Both the position numbers and the translations under genes were made by a program. Positions 28,082 to 37,392 of a DNA stretch of 64,000 bases are shown piece after piece. Under the pieces are notes generated by a model. It did no database searches and was not told where the DNA came from. It saw nothing but the letters and a program-made list of their open reading frames with translations. This DNA is from Pseudomonas donghuensis (lineage in GTDB: Bacteria; Pseudomonadota; Gammaproteobacteria; Pseudomonadales; Pseudomonadaceae). Where the stretch lies: assembly GCF_000259195.1 (NCBI RefSeq), contig NZ_JH650773.1, positions 36,754 through 100,753 of the forward strand, written 5' to 3'. Each line of letters starts with the position of its first letter. Within the stretch, counting starts at the first letter, position 1.

Positions 28082-28546
28082 ATGGCTAACGAAAACGATA
28101 TCACCTCCCCGGAGGAGCAGGCCCTGGCCGATGAGTGGGCTGCGGCCCTGGAAGAAACTGGCGACGCCGGGCAGTCCGATATCGACGCCTTGCTGGCTGC
28201 CGATGCCGGCAATACATCGCCCAACCGCCTGGCCATGGAAGAGTTCGGCAGCTCGCCGCGCAGCAACGAGCCGGTCACCCTCGATGGTCCGAACCTGGAT
28301 GTGATCCTGGATATCCCGGTGAGCATTTCCATGGAAGTGGGCAGCACCGAAATCAACATCCGCAACCTGCTGCAGCTCAACCAGGGGTCGGTGATCGAGC
28401 TCGACCGCCTGGCCGGCGAACCGCTGGACGTGCTGGTCAACGGCACCCTGATCGCCCACGGCGAGGTGGTCGTGGTCAACGAAAAGTTCGGCATCCGCCT
28501 GACTGACGTGATCAGCCCAAGCGAACGCATCAAGAAGTTGCGCTGA
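28082..28546 (+). CDS. fliN: Flagellar motor switch protein FliN
   Basis: A 154-aa protein from ATG 28082, with GAGGAC just before it (an upstream in-frame ATG at 28064 has no such site). The SpoA domain is at about 70-150 ([35 protein letters not shown]). It forms the lower C-ring and docks FliH. The N-terminal extension of about 65 residues, usual in pseudomonads, has a FliM-like motif, SDIDALL (32-38). Confidence 0.97.
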   Translation: MANENDITSPEEQALADEWAAALEETGDAGQSDIDALLAADAGNTSPNRLAMEEFGSSPRSNEPVTLDGPNLDVILDIPVSISMEVGSTEINIRNLLQLNQGSVIELDRLAGEPLDVLVNGTLIAHGEVVVVNEKFGIRLTDVISPSERIKKLR

Positions 28547-29002
28547 GTGAGCAGGCTCCTGCGCAACGGCCTGGCCCTGTGTGGTGGCCTGTATGTGGAT
28601 GTCGCCCTGGCCGCCGTTACGCAGCCGGCCGCTGCCGTGGTGGCGCCGACGGCGAGTGGCAGCGCGGCGGGGCAGTTGACCCAGCTGGTGCTGGGCTTGC
28701 TGTTGGTGCTGGGGCTGATCTTTTTCCTGGCCTGGCTGCTGCGCCGGGTGCAGAACGCCGCACCGGGCAGTGCTCAGGTCATCGAGATCCTCGGCAGCCG
28801 TTCGCTGGGGCCGCGAGATCGCCTGCTGCTGATACAGGTTGGCAAGGAGCAGATTCTCATCGGCCATTCGCCAGGCACAATCGAGGCCTTGCATGTATTG
28901 GCCGAGCCAGTCGAAGTGCCCGTCAGCGCGCGTCAGGCAACACCAGAATTCGCCCAGCGCTTGATGGAGCTGATGGGCAAGGATCAGAAGGGAAGATCGT
29001 GA
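28547..29002 (+). CDS. fliO: Flagellar export protein FliO
   Basis: A 151-aa membrane protein starting at GTG 28547, directly after the fliN stop. There is a signal-like N-terminus ([19 protein letters not shown]), one strong membrane segment at about 45-65 ([19 protein letters not shown]), and a small cytoplasmic domain ([30 protein letters not shown]). FliO helps FliP assemble into the export gate. It overlaps fliP (ATGA). Confidence 0.95.
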   Translation: MSRLLRNGLALCGGLYVDVALAAVTQPAAAVVAPTASGSAAGQLTQLVLGLLLVLGLIFFLAWLLRRVQNAAPGSAQVIEILGSRSLGPRDRLLLIQVGKEQILIGHSPGTIEALHVLAEPVEVPVSARQATPEFAQRLMELMGKDQKGRS

Positions 29003-29754
29003 TGGGCGCGTTGCGCATGATGTTGACGCTGGCGCTGTTGCTGGCGGCGCCAATGGCTTTGGCGGCTGATCCGCTGTCGATTCCGGCGATCACCCTGTCC
29101 AGCGGGGCAGACGGGCAGCAGGAGTATTCGGTCAGCCTGCAGATCCTGCTGATCATGACGGCGCTGAGCTTCATCCCGGCGTTCGTCGTGCTGATGACCA
29201 GCTTCACCCGCATCATCATCGTCTTCTCCATTCTGCGCCAGGCCCTGGGCCTGCAGCAGACCCCGTCGAACCAGATCCTGACCGGCATGGCGCTGTTCCT
29301 GACGATGTTCATCATGGCGCCGGTGTTCGACCGGGTGAACCAGGATGCCCTGCAGCCGTACCTGAGCGAAAAGCTCAGCGCCCAGGATGCCATCAGCAAG
29401 GCCCAGGTGCCGCTCAAGGACTTCATGCTGGCGCAAACCCGCGAGAGTGACCTGGACCTGTTCATGCGCCTGTCCAAGCGCACCGACATCGCCAGCCCTG
29501 ATCAGGCGCCACTGACCATCCTGGTGCCGGCCTTCGTCACCTCGGAGCTCAAGACCGCGTTCCAGATCGGTTTCATGATCTTCATCCCGTTCCTGATCAT
29601 CGACCTGGTGGTCGCCAGTGTGCTGATGGCCATGGGTATGATGATGCTCTCGCCGCTGATCATCTCGTTGCCGTTCAAGATCATGCTGTTCGTCCTGGTC
29701 GATGGCTGGGCGCTGATCATGGGTACCCTGGCCGGCAGTTTCGGCGGCGTCTGA
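29002..29754 (+). CDS. fliP: Flagellar export gate protein FliP
   Basis: A 250-aa protein from ATG 29002, overlapping the fliO stop; the frame is open further upstream but that part is fliO in another frame. There is a cleavable signal peptide (about residues 1-20), then four membrane segments with the conserved blocks [20 protein letters not shown] and [20 protein letters not shown]. Five FliP copies with FliQ and FliR form the export pore inside the MS ring. The length is normal. Confidence 0.97.
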   Translation: MGALRMMLTLALLLAAPMALAADPLSIPAITLSSGADGQQEYSVSLQILLIMTALSFIPAFVVLMTSFTRIIIVFSILRQALGLQQTPSNQILTGMALFLTMFIMAPVFDRVNQDALQPYLSEKLSAQDAISKAQVPLKDFMLAQTRESDLDLFMRLSKRTDIASPDQAPLTILVPAFVTSELKTAFQIGFMIFIPFLIIDLVVASVLMAMGMMMLSPLIISLPFKIMLFVLVDGWALIMGTLAGSFGGV

Positions 29755-29775
29755 CGTCGCGAGGAGAAGTAGTCC

Positions 29776-30045
29776 ATGACCCCTGAAGTGGCTGTCGACC
29801 TGTTTCGTGACGCGCTGTGGCTGACCACCCTGATGGTGGCCATCCTGGTGGTGCCGAGCCTGCTGGTGGGGCTGGTGGTGGCCATGTTCCAGGCCGCCAC
29901 GCAGATCAACGAACAGACCCTGAGCTTTCTGCCGCGCCTGCTGGTCATGCTGATCACCCTGATCGTGGTCGGGCCCTGGCTGGTGCAGAAGTTCATGGAA
30001 TACATCCTGTCGTTGTACGGCAGCATTCCGCAACTGATTGGTTGA
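29776..30045 (+). CDS. fliQ: Flagellar export gate protein FliQ
   Basis: An 89-aa protein with two hydrophobic hairpin helices (about 15-40 and 50-75) and the family start TPEVAVDLFRDALWLTTLM. Four copies surround FliP5-FliR in the gate. AGGAGAAG lies before the ATG. It is followed 7 bases later by fliR. Confidence 0.97.
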   Translation: MTPEVAVDLFRDALWLTTLMVAILVVPSLLVGLVVAMFQAATQINEQTLSFLPRLLVMLITLIVVGPWLVQKFMEYILSLYGSIPQLIG

Positions 30046-30052
30046 CCTGGCC

Positions 30053-30829
30053 GTGCTCGAGCTCACCGATGCGCAGATCAGTACCTGGGTGGCCAGCTTC
30101 ATCCTGCCGCTGTTTCGCGTCACCGCTGTGCTGATGACCATGCCGATCTTTGGCACCACCCTGGTGCCGGCGCGCATTCGCCTGTATTTCGCCCTGGCGA
30201 TTACCGTGGTGATCGTCCCTGGGCTGCCGCCCATGCCTGAGGTCAATGCGCTGGACCTCAGGGCCCTGCTGCTGATCGCCGAGCAGATCATCATCGGCGC
30301 CCTGTTCGGCATGGCGCTGCAGTTGTTCTTCCAGATTTTCGTGATTGCCGGGCAGATCGTCGCGATCCAGATGGGCATGGCCTTCGCCTCCATGGTCGAC
30401 CCGGCCAACGGTGTCAACGTCGCGGTGGTCAGCCAGTTCCTGACCATGCTGGTGACCTTGCTGTTCCTCGCTATCAACGGCCATCTGGTGGTCTTCGAGG
30501 TGTTGACCGAAAGCTTTACCACCTTGCCGGTGGGCGGCGGCTTGCTGGTCAACCATTTCTGGGACCTGGCCGGGCGCCTGGGGTGGGTGCTGGGTGCGGC
30601 GATGCTGCTGGTGTTGCCGGCGATTACCGCGCTGCTGGTGGTCAACATTGCTTTTGGTGTGATGACGCGTGCAGCACCGCAACTGAACATCTTTTCCATC
30701 GGCTTTCCGCTGACCCTGGTGCTGGGGTTGGTGATCTTCTGGATTACCCTGGCCGATATCATTCCTCACTACCATTCGCTGGCCTCCGAGGCCCTGCAAT
30801 GGCTGCGTGAACTGGCACGGGCGCGCTGA
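30053..30829 (+). CDS. fliR: Flagellar export gate protein FliR
   Basis: A 258-aa protein with about six membrane segments. GTG 30053 gives the family start (LELTDAQISTWVASFILPLFR) and the usual 258-residue length; the frame also contains an upstream TTG at 30038 that overlaps fliQ. One FliR copy closes the FliP ring, and its C-terminus meets FlhB. It is followed 2 bases later by flhB. Confidence 0.95.
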   Translation: MLELTDAQISTWVASFILPLFRVTAVLMTMPIFGTTLVPARIRLYFALAITVVIVPGLPPMPEVNALDLRALLLIAEQIIIGALFGMALQLFFQIFVIAGQIVAIQMGMAFASMVDPANGVNVAVVSQFLTMLVTLLFLAINGHLVVFEVLTESFTTLPVGGGLLVNHFWDLAGRLGWVLGAAMLLVLPAITALLVVNIAFGVMTRAAPQLNIFSIGFPLTLVLGLVIFWITLADIIPHYHSLASEALQWLRELARAR

Positions 30830-30831
30830 GC

Positions 30832-31968
30832 ATGGCAGAGAGCGAAAGCGGTCAGGACAAGACAGAAGACCCCACCGAGAAGCGCAAGAAGGACGCCCGC
30901 GAGAAGGGTGAGATCGCCCGTTCCAAGGAGCTCAACACTGTCACCGTGACCCTTGCCGGGGCGGGTGCATTGCTGGCGTTTGGCGGTGGCCTGGCGCAAA
31001 CCCTGATGGAGTTGATGCGCACCAACTTCACACTGTCGCGCGAGGTGCTCATCGATGAGCGCTCCATGGGGATCTTTCTCATGGCGTCCGGCAAGATCGC
31101 CCTGCTGGCAACCCAGCCGGTGCTGTTGGTGTTGTTGATTGCCGCGATCATCGGCCCGGTGTCGCTGGGCGGCTTTCTGTTTTCCAGCAGCTCGCTGGCG
31201 CCGAAGTTCAGCCGCATGAACCCGCTGTCGGGGATCAAGCGGATGTTTTCGGTCAACGCCTTGTCCGAGCTGCTCAAGGCCCTGGCCAAGTTCTTCATGA
31301 TTCTCATCGTCGCCCTGGCGGTGCTCTCGGCCGATCGCGATGACCTGCTGGCGATTGCCAACGAACCGCTGGAGCAGGCCATCATTCATAGCGTGCAGGT
31401 GGTGGGCTGGAGTGCCCTGTGGATGGCCGCCGGCCTGCTGATCATTGCCGCCGTCGATGTGCCGATCCAGCTCTGGCAGGCGCACAAGAAGCTGCTGATG
31501 ACCAAGCAGGAAGTGCGTGACGAGTACAAGGATTCCGAGGGCAAGCCCGAGGTCAAGCAGCGTATTCGCCAGTTGCAGCGCGAAGCTTCGCAGCGGCGGA
31601 TGATGGCGGCGATCCCCGAGGCCGACGTGATCATCACCAACCCGACCCACTATGCGGTGGCGCTCAAGTACGACCCGGAGAAGGGCTCGGCGCCGCTGTT
31701 GCTGGCCAAGGGTGCCGACTTCATTGCCCTGAAGATTCGCGAGATCGCCAACGAGCACAAGATCCAGGTGCTCGAATCGCCGGCGCTGGCGCGTTCGATC
31801 TACTACTCCACCGAGCTTGAAGAAGAGATTCCCGCCGGCTTGTACCTGGCAGTGGCCCAGGTGCTGGCCTATGTCTACCAGATCCGCCAGTACCGCGCCG
31901 GCAAGGGCAAGCCGCCAGAGCCGCTCAAGGACCTGCCGATCCCGCCAGACCTGCAACGCGATTCCTGA
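30832..31968 (+). CDS. flhB: Flagellar export switch protein FlhB
   Basis: A 378-aa protein: a charged start (GQDKTEDPTEKRKKDAREKG), four membrane segments at about 30-210, and a cytoplasmic domain with the self-cleaving NPTH motif (TNPTHYAVAL, about 264-273). After cleavage it works with FliK to change export from hook to filament proteins. It ends the fliLMNOPQR-flhB operon. A separate protein resembling only its C-terminal fragment is encoded at 46344. Confidence 0.97.
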   Translation: MAESESGQDKTEDPTEKRKKDAREKGEIARSKELNTVTVTLAGAGALLAFGGGLAQTLMELMRTNFTLSREVLIDERSMGIFLMASGKIALLATQPVLLVLLIAAIIGPVSLGGFLFSSSSLAPKFSRMNPLSGIKRMFSVNALSELLKALAKFFMILIVALAVLSADRDDLLAIANEPLEQAIIHSVQVVGWSALWMAAGLLIIAAVDVPIQLWQAHKKLLMTKQEVRDEYKDSEGKPEVKQRIRQLQREASQRRMMAAIPEADVIITNPTHYAVALKYDPEKGSAPLLLAKGADFIALKIREIANEHKIQVLESPALARSIYYSTELEEEIPAGLYLAVAQVLAYVYQIRQYRAGKGKPPEPLKDLPIPPDLQRDS

Positions 31969-31984
31969 TCGACATTGCTGGCCT

Positions 31985-32010
31985 CATCGCTGGCAAGGCC
32001 AGCTCCCACA
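31985..32010. repeat. REP element between flhB and flhA
   Basis: CATCGCTGGCAAGGCCAGCT, then CCCACA: a single 26-base REP that is the exact reverse complement of 26446-26471. It lies after flhB and before the flhA promoter, so again at an operon border. Confidence 0.85.
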
Positions 32011-32082
32011 GGGGTTGTGCGTGCAGGCTCATTGTGGGAACCAGCAGCCCCGAGCCACTCAAACCACCTCGTTCAACAAAGT

Positions 32083-32098
32083 TGGAAAGCTTCTTGCA
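32083..32098 (+). promoter_or_regulatory. Sigma-54 promoter of flhA
   Basis: TGGAAAGCTTCTTGCA has GG (32084-32085) and GC (32096-32097) 10 bases apart. It is 76 bases before flhA. A GTCAA-N4-TTG element (32125-32136) in the leader resembles a FleQ site; FleQ binding downstream of the flhA promoter is known in P. aeruginosa. Confidence 0.85.
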
Positions 32099-32158
32099 AA
32101 GGCAGCGCAGCGCGCCTCAAAGGCGTCAAAGTTTTGCTTGAGCTAACGAGGAATACCG

Positions 32159-34288
32159 GTGGATCGCTCTCAGTTAATCAACAGTGCCCGTAGCAACCTG
32201 GTCGGTCTAGGCCGGGGCAACCTGGGTGTGCCGCTGTTGCTGCTGGTGATGCTGGCAATGATGATGTTGCCGATCCCGCCGTTTTTGCTCGACGTGTTCT
32301 TCACCTTCAACATCGCCCTGTCGATCGTGGTCCTGCTGGTCTGCGTCTATGCCTTGCGCCCGCTGGACTTCGCCGCGTTCCCGACCATCCTGCTGGTGGC
32401 AACCTTGCTGCGCCTGGCGCTCAACGTGGCGTCCACGCGGGTGGTGATGCTCCATGGTCACGATGGCCACGAAGCCGCCGGTAAGGTGATCCAGGCCTTC
32501 GGCGAGGTGGTGATCGGCGGCAACTACGTGGTCGGTATCGTGGTCTTCGCGATCCTGATGATCATCAACTTCGTGGTGGTCACCAAGGGTGCCGGGCGTA
32601 TTTCCGAGGTGAGCGCGCGCTTTACCCTCGACGCCATGCCCGGCAAGCAGATGGCCATCGACGCCGACCTCAACGCCGGTCTGATCGACCAGGCCCAGGC
32701 CAAGGCGCGCCGCGCCGAAGTGGCCGGGGAGGCCGAGTTCTACGGTTCGATGGACGGTGCCAGCAAGTTTGTCCGCGGTGACGCCATCGCCGGCCTGCTG
32801 ATCCTGTTCATCAACCTGATCGGCGGCATGGCCGTCGGCATGTTCCAGCACAACATGACCTTTGCCGATGCCGGCAAGGTCTACGCCTTGCTGACCATTG
32901 GTGACGGTTTGGTGGCGCAGTTGCCATCGCTGTTGCTGTCCACTGCGGCCGCGATCATGGTTACCCGCGCCTCGGGCTCCGAGGACATGGGCAAGCAGAT
33001 CAACCGGCAAATGTTCGACTCGCCCAAGGCCCTGGCGGTCTCCGCCGGCCTGATGATCGTCATGGGCCTGGTCCCGGGCATGCCGCACGTCGCCTTCTTG
33101 AGCCTGGGCCTGCTGGCCGGCGGTGGCGCCTACCTGGTCTGGCGCAAGCAGAACCAGGCCAAGGTCAAGGCCCTGGAAGAGGTGCAACGCCAGCAGGACC
33201 TGCTGCCGTCGCCACAGCGCGCCATGGAAACCAAAGAGCTGGGCTGGGATGACGTCACCCCGATCGACATGATCGGCCTGGAGGTCGGCTATCGGCTGAT
33301 TCCGCTGGTCGATCGCAACCAGGGTGGGCAGTTGCTGGCGCGGATCAAGGGGGTGCGCAAAAAGCTCTCCCAGGACCTGGGCTTTCTCATGCCTACGGTG
33401 CACATTCGCGACAACCTCGACCTGGCGCCCAGCGCTTACCGCCTGACCCTGATGGGGGTGATCCTGGCCGAGGCCGAAATTTACCCGGACCGCGAGCTTG
33501 CGATCAACCCGGGGCAGGTGTTCGGTACCCTCAACGGCATTGCCGCTCGCGACCCGGCCTTTGGCCTGGAAGCGGTGTGGATCGACATCAACCAGCGCAG
33601 CCAGGCGCAGTCGCTGGGCTACACGGTGGTGGACGCCAGTACCGTGGTCGCCACCCACCTCAACCAGATCCTGCACAAGCACTGTCACGAGCTGATCGGT
33701 CACGAAGAAGTGCAGCAGTTGCTGCAGGTGCTGGCCAAGGCCTCGCCCAAGCTCGCCGAAGAATTGGTGCCGAGCGTCATTTCATTGTCGGGGCTGCTCA
33801 AGGTCCTGCAGGCATTGCTCGCCGAGCAGGTTCCGGTACGCGATATTCGCAGCATTGCCGAGGCTATCGCCAACAACCCGGCCAAGAGTCAAGATACCGC
33901 CGCATTGGTGGCGGTGGTGCGCGTCGGATTGTGTCGCGCTATCGTGCAAAGCATTGTCGGCGTTGAGTCCGAGCTGCCTGTCATCACCCTTGAGCCAAGA
34001 TTGGAACAGATTTTGCTCAATAGTTTGCAAAGGGCTGGGCAAGGCCAGGAAGACGGTGTTCTTCTGGAGCCGAGCATGGCCGAAAAGCTTCAGCGTTCGT
34101 TGATCGAAGCCGCCCAGCGTCAGGAGATGCAAGGGCAGCCGGCGATCCTCCTGGTCGCAGGACCGGTACGAGCCATGCTGTCGCGCTTCGGTCGCCTGGC
34201 TGTACCGAATTTGCATGTTTTGGCGTACCAGGAAATACCTGACAACAAGCAAGTTACCATCGTCGCCACAGTGGGCCCGAACGGCTGA
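32159..34288 (+). CDS. flhA: Flagellar export protein FlhA
   Basis: A 709-aa protein starting at GTG 32159, with GAGGAA upstream. Eight membrane segments lie in residues 20-330; the conserved FHIPEP loop (RISEVSARFTLDAMPGKQ, about 148-165) is intact. The C-terminal cytoplasmic domain (about 360-700) forms the nonameric ring that docks chaperone-substrate complexes such as FliS-flagellin and FliT-FliD. It is the first gene after its sigma-54 promoter and is followed by flhF after 11 bases. Confidence 0.97.
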   Translation: MDRSQLINSARSNLVGLGRGNLGVPLLLLVMLAMMMLPIPPFLLDVFFTFNIALSIVVLLVCVYALRPLDFAAFPTILLVATLLRLALNVASTRVVMLHGHDGHEAAGKVIQAFGEVVIGGNYVVGIVVFAILMIINFVVVTKGAGRISEVSARFTLDAMPGKQMAIDADLNAGLIDQAQAKARRAEVAGEAEFYGSMDGASKFVRGDAIAGLLILFINLIGGMAVGMFQHNMTFADAGKVYALLTIGDGLVAQLPSLLLSTAAAIMVTRASGSEDMGKQINRQMFDSPKALAVSAGLMIVMGLVPGMPHVAFLSLGLLAGGGAYLVWRKQNQAKVKALEEVQRQQDLLPSPQRAMETKELGWDDVTPIDMIGLEVGYRLIPLVDRNQGGQLLARIKGVRKKLSQDLGFLMPTVHIRDNLDLAPSAYRLTLMGVILAEAEIYPDRELAINPGQVFGTLNGIAARDPAFGLEAVWIDINQRSQAQSLGYTVVDASTVVATHLNQILHKHCHELIGHEEVQQLLQVLAKASPKLAEELVPSVISLSGLLKVLQALLAEQVPVRDIRSIAEAIANNPAKSQDTAALVAVVRVGLCRAIVQSIVGVESELPVITLEPRLEQILLNSLQRAGQGQEDGVLLEPSMAEKLQRSLIEAAQRQEMQGQPAILLVAGPVRAMLSRFGRLAVPNLHVLAYQEIPDNKQVTIVATVGPNG

Positions 34289-34299
34289 GGTAGTGGGTT

Positions 34300-35610
34300 A
34301 TGCAAGTTAAGCGTTTTTTCGCCGCCGATATGCGTCAGGCCATGAAGCTGGTTCGCGATGAGCTGGGGGCCGAGGCCGCCATCATCGGCAACCGACGGAT
34401 TGCTGGCGGTGTCGAGCTGACGGCTGCGCTGGACTACAAGCTGTCCGCCCTGGCGCCGCGGGTGCCGAACGTCGAGCTTGAAGACGAGCTGCGCAAGACC
34501 CAGTCGCGCATCGTCACCGCCCAGGCCGAACTGAGCAGTCGCAGCGAGAGCGAAGACGCCAACCGTCAGCTGTTTGCCGGCCTGCCGCTGACCGCTTCCG
34601 AGCCGTTGATCGACCCGCAGGTCGAAGCGCCGGTGGTGTCTGCTGCGCCGGCGGCTGCCCCGATCGATCCACGCCTGTTCGACTCGATGCGTTCGGAGTT
34701 GTCGGGCCTGCGCGAACTGCTTGAAGTGCAGCTCGGCTCGCTGGCCTGGAGCCAGTTGCAGGGCAACAAGCCACAGCAGGCCAACCTCTGGCGTCGCTTG
34801 CAGCGCATTGGCCTGTCCGGCCCGATTGCCCGTGAACTGCTCGAGCTGACCACCGAAATCGAAGAGCCGCGCCACGCCTGGCGCATGCTCCTGGCGCATC
34901 TTGCACGCATGATTGAAGTGCCGGAAATCGAACCTATCGAAGAAGGCGGTGTCATTGCCATGGTCGGTCCGGCCGGCATGGGCAAAACTACCACCCTGGC
35001 CAAGCTCGCGGCGCGCTATGTGCTCAAGTACGGCGCGCAGAACCTGGCCCTGGTGAGCATGGACAGCTTTCGCATCGGTGCCCAGGAGCAGCTCAAGACC
35101 CTGGGGCGGATTCTCAACGTCTCGGTCACTCACGTCGACCCGGGCCAGTCGTTGGCCCAGGCCCTCGACCCGCTGCTGCGCAAGCGCGTGGTGTTGATCG
35201 ATACCGCCGGCCTGCAGGCCAGCGACCCGGCGCTGCGCATGCAGCTTGAAACCCTTGCCGGACGCGGGATTCAGGCCAAGAATTACCTGGTGCTGGCAAC
35301 CACCAGCCAAAAGCAGGTGCTCACCGCCGCCTACCACAGCTACAAGCGCTGCGGCCTGGCCGGTTGCATCCTGACCAAGCTAGATGAAACCGCCAGCCTC
35401 GGCGAAGTATTGAGCCTGGCGATCAGTCACGAATTGCCGGTGGCCTATCTTACCGATGGCCCGCGCATTCCTGACGACCTGCACCTGCCGCGCCGGCACC
35501 AGTTGGTCAGCCGTGCCGTGAGTGTGCAGGTGCAGGACGAGCCCAGCGAAGAGGCCATGGCCGACATGTTCGCTGATCTCTACCACAGCTCCGGCAAACG
35601 CGTGGGCTGA
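34300..35610 (+). CDS. flhF: Flagellar placement GTPase FlhF
   Basis: A 436-aa SRP-type GTPase. The N-terminal B domain (about 1-150) is variable; the NG domain follows, with P-loop VGPAGMGKTTT (about 226-236), DTAGLQ and TKLDE motifs. FlhF goes to the old pole and sets where the polar flagellum is built, probably by recruiting FliF. It acts against FleN, encoded next, which limits flagellar number. The start MQVKRFFAADMRQAMKLVRDELG is conserved. Confidence 0.96.
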   Translation: MQVKRFFAADMRQAMKLVRDELGAEAAIIGNRRIAGGVELTAALDYKLSALAPRVPNVELEDELRKTQSRIVTAQAELSSRSESEDANRQLFAGLPLTASEPLIDPQVEAPVVSAAPAAAPIDPRLFDSMRSELSGLRELLEVQLGSLAWSQLQGNKPQQANLWRRLQRIGLSGPIARELLELTTEIEEPRHAWRMLLAHLARMIEVPEIEPIEEGGVIAMVGPAGMGKTTTLAKLAARYVLKYGAQNLALVSMDSFRIGAQEQLKTLGRILNVSVTHVDPGQSLAQALDPLLRKRVVLIDTAGLQASDPALRMQLETLAGRGIQAKNYLVLATTSQKQVLTAAYHSYKRCGLAGCILTKLDETASLGEVLSLAISHELPVAYLTDGPRIPDDLHLPRRHQLVSRAVSVQVQDEPSEEAMADMFADLYHSSGKRVG

Positions 35611-35617
35611 GGTGAAT

Positions 35618-35707
35618 ATGAATACGTTGCAAAGTACCTACATCAATGGTCTGCCAGGCATTTTTCAGGTGTTGAAAGCGCAGCCCAGTCATGTGGCCTC
35701 GGTCTAA
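35618..35707 (+). CDS. Possible small ORF between flhF and fleN (29 aa)
   Basis: ATG 35618 to TAA 35707 encodes MNTLQSTYINGLPGIFQVLK plus nine more residues. GAGGTG precedes the ATG by 5 bases. It fills most of the 120-base gap between flhF and fleN, which in other respects would be unusually long for this operon. No family is recognised and no membrane segment is clear. It could be a leader peptide for fleN or chance. Confidence 0.35.
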   Translation: MNTLQSTYINGLPGIFQVLKAQPSHVASV

Positions 35708-35730
35708 GTAAGACAAGGTAAAGAACAAAC

Positions 35731-36564
35731 ATGGGTAGCATGCATCCCGTACAGGTGATCGCCGTGACCGGCGGCAAAGGTGGCGTCGGCAAGACTAATG
35801 TGTCAGTGAACCTGTCATTGGCGCTGGCTGAGCTTGGCCGTCGGGTCATGCTGCTGGACGCCGACCTGGGGCTGGCCAACGTTGACGTGCTGTTGGGCCT
35901 GACGCCCAAATGCACCCTGGCCGATGTCATCGAAGGCCGTTGCGAGCTGCGCGATGTGCTGCTGCAAGGCCCTGGCGGTGTGCGCATCGTGCCGGCGGCT
36001 TCGGGTACGCAGAGCATGGTGCACCTGGCCCCGGCCCAGCACGCCGGCCTGATCCAGGCCTTCAGCGAGATCGGCGACAACCTCGATGTACTGGTGATCG
36101 ATACCGCTGCGGGTATCGGTGACTCGGTAGTCAGTTTTGTCCGCGCCGCCCAGGAAGTACTGCTGGTGGTGTGCGACGAACCTACCTCGATCACCGACGC
36201 CTATGCGCTGATCAAGCTGCTCAACCGCGATTACGGCATGAACCGCTTCCGTGTCCTGGCGAACATGGCCCAGAGCCCGCAGGAAGGGCGCAACCTGTTC
36301 GCCAAGTTGACCAAGGTCACTGATCGCTTCCTCGATGTCGCCCTACAATACGTCGGTGCGGTGCCTTACGACGAATGCGTGCGCAAGGCGGTGCAGAAGC
36401 AGCGAGCGGTCTATGAAGCCTTTCCGCGTTCCAAGTGCGCGCTGGCGTTCAAGGCCATTGCCCAGAAAGTCGATAGCTGGCCGCTGCCTGCCAACCCACG
36501 GGGGCACCTGGAGTTCTTCGTCGAGCGTCTGGTGCAACCGACGAGTGCGGGTCCGGTGCTATGA
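35731..36564 (+). CDS. fleN: Flagellar number regulator FleN (FlhG)
   Basis: A 277-aa MinD/ParA-type ATPase. The deviant Walker A KGGVGKT is at about residues 16-22, followed by DADLGLANVDVLLGL and the C-terminal amphipathic membrane helix (HLEFFVERLV). FleN binds FleQ and inhibits its ATPase, so keeping one or few flagella per pole, and also takes part in c-di-GMP control by FleQ. It overlaps fliA by 4 bases. The start MGSMHPVQVIAVTGG is conserved. Confidence 0.97.
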   Translation: MGSMHPVQVIAVTGGKGGVGKTNVSVNLSLALAELGRRVMLLDADLGLANVDVLLGLTPKCTLADVIEGRCELRDVLLQGPGGVRIVPAASGTQSMVHLAPAQHAGLIQAFSEIGDNLDVLVIDTAAGIGDSVVSFVRAAQEVLLVVCDEPTSITDAYALIKLLNRDYGMNRFRVLANMAQSPQEGRNLFAKLTKVTDRFLDVALQYVGAVPYDECVRKAVQKQRAVYEAFPRSKCALAFKAIAQKVDSWPLPANPRGHLEFFVERLVQPTSAGPVL

Positions 36565-37301
36565 ACGCCAGCGGTTATCGGATGTACAGCAAGGCTTCGC
36601 GTGATGCCCAGTATGAGTTGATCGAACGTTACGCGCCGTTGGTCAAGCGTATCGCCTACCACCTGCTGGCACGGTTGCCGGCCAGTGTGCAGGTCGAGGA
36701 CCTGATCCAGGCCGGGATGATCGGCCTGCTCGAAGTCGCCAACAAGTATGACGCGAGCAAGGGGGCCAGTTTCGAGACCTACGCCGGCATCCGTATTCGC
36801 GGGGCCATGCTCGATGAAGTGCGCAAGGGCGACTGGGCGCCACGTTCGGTACACCGCAATACCCGCATGGTCAGTGACGCGATTCGTGCAATTGAAGCAA
36901 AAACCGGCCGCGACGCTAAAGATCACGAAGTTGCTGCCGAACTTCAATTGAGTCTCGATGATTATTACGGGATTTTGAATGACACCCTGGGCAGCCGCCT
37001 GTTCAGTTTCGACGACCTGTTGCAGGACGGCGAACATGAAGGCCTGCACGAGGACGGTGCCAGTGCCCAGCTCGAGCCTTCGCGCGATCTGGAGGACGAG
37101 CGTTTTCAGGCAGCCTTGGCCGATGCAATCGCCAACCTGCCGGAGCGTGAGCGTCTGGTCCTGGCGCTGTACTACGACGAAGAACTCAACCTCAAGGAGA
37201 TCGGTGAGGTCCTGGGGGTGAGTGAGTCGCGTGTCAGCCAGTTGCACAGCCAGTGCGCGGCACGTTTGCGTGGCCGCCTGGGGGAATGGCGGGCGCGTTG
37301 A
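36561..37301 (+). CDS. fliA: Flagellar sigma factor FliA (sigma-28)
   Basis: A 246-aa RNA polymerase sigma factor with region 2 (YAPLVKRIAYHLLARLPASV, DLIQAGMIGLLEV), region 3 and region 4 (LPERERLVLALYYDEELNLKEIGEVLGVSESRV, whose HTH reads the -35 box). It recognises TAAA-N15-GCCGATAA promoters such as those before fliC and fliS in this window, and is held by FlgM until the hook is complete. Its start overlaps the fleN stop. Confidence 0.98.
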   Translation: MNASGYRMYSKASRDAQYELIERYAPLVKRIAYHLLARLPASVQVEDLIQAGMIGLLEVANKYDASKGASFETYAGIRIRGAMLDEVRKGDWAPRSVHRNTRMVSDAIRAIEAKTGRDAKDHEVAAELQLSLDDYYGILNDTLGSRLFSFDDLLQDGEHEGLHEDGASAQLEPSRDLEDERFQAALADAIANLPERERLVLALYYDEELNLKEIGEVLGVSESRVSQLHSQCAARLRGRLGEWRAR

Positions 37302-37392
37302 ACACCGGTTCGATGCAGTCGTGAAATGTAGTGCCGAATTGATTGAATGCGCGTTCCGCGCTGAACGCGTTAAAGACTGCTTGGAGGTCTAA

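Noticed and set aside
28984..30762. 592-residue open frame on the minus strand across fliP, fliQ and fliR
   Set aside because: It runs antisense to three well-recognised genes and its translation is rich in His/Gln/Arg, the usual result of reading GC-rich genes backwards.
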